From positions 1 to 5,899 of the forward strand of contig JAUZPS010000315.1 of assembly GCA_030705945.1 (NCBI GenBank): DNA of 5,899 nt, given 5' to 3'. Below, piece after piece: positions 5,850-5,899 of this stretch. Each line of letters starts with the position of its first letter. Position 1 is the first letter of the stretch. The translations under genes and the position numbers were made by a program. The notes under the pieces were generated by a model. It saw nothing but the letters and a program-made list of their open reading frames with translations, was not told where the DNA came from and made no database searches. The stretch comes from Bacillota bacterium. Lineage in GTDB: Bacteria; Bacillota; Clostridia; Acetivibrionales; DSM-2933.

Positions 5850-5899
5850 TTACTTGCTTTTTGATTTATTTATATCTTCTTTTCCAATATTTTCGCTGG
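5850..5899 (-). CDS. Possible 3' end of a convergent gene (partial)
   Basis: On the minus strand one frame is open from the window edge to a TAA at 5852-5850 and encodes the tail SENIGKEDINKSKSK. A charged, Lys-rich end followed closely by a strong hairpin with a T-rich tail is what a gene end looks like. Only 15 codons are visible, the other two frames also run for several codons, and no family can be assigned. Confidence 0.3.
   Translation of the reverse strand, partial: SENIGKEDINKSKSK

Overview
The window is AT-rich and carries two divergently transcribed genes for large secreted enzymes. Each enzyme has an N-terminal signal peptide and a C-terminal type I dockerin (two F-hand calcium-binding repeats). 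This points to a cellulosome-producing, Gram-positive anaerobe of the Clostridia (Acetivibrio / Ruminiclostridium / Pseudobacteroides-like). The species cannot be fixed from the sequence alone.

Layout. Positions 25-2520 (minus) encode an 831-residue CelK/CbhA-like protein: CBM4/9-like module, Ig-like domain, glycoside hydrolase family 9 (GH9) domain, dockerin. A strong sigma-A-type promoter lies at 2681-2710, giving a leader of roughly 150 nt. Positions 3710-5683 (plus) encode a 657-residue protein: fibronectin III-like domain, family PL1 pectate lyase, Pro/Thr/Asn linker, dockerin. Downstream, a hairpin at 5792-5833 looks like a two-way terminator, followed by what may be the 3' end of a convergent minus-strand gene that leaves the window. 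The 1.19 kb between the two enzyme genes has no long gene. It holds three diverged copies of an 85-90 nt repeat, a short signal-peptide-like ORF that may be the remnant of a secreted-protein gene, and a 34-codon ORF with a plausible ribosome binding site.

How the genes work together. Both products would be exported and docked through their dockerins onto a cohesin-bearing scaffoldin. The PL1 enzyme would strip pectate from plant cell walls and the GH9 protein would act on, or bind, the cellulose beneath. The two dockerins are alike, with Met at recognition position 10 of all four repeats, so they probably share a cohesin partner.

Most notable points. (1) The GH9 protein fits the second GH9 active-site signature, but the catalytic acid Glu is Val (codon GTA, 280-282), and the usual DAGD motif reads DGAD. 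It may be a non-catalytic or altered GH9 protein that still carries a dockerin. (2) The intergenic repeat occurs three times; one copy is inside the predicted GH9 mRNA leader and two form inverted ends around an AT-rich segment of about 0.5 kb. No wholly new multi-gene system is evident.
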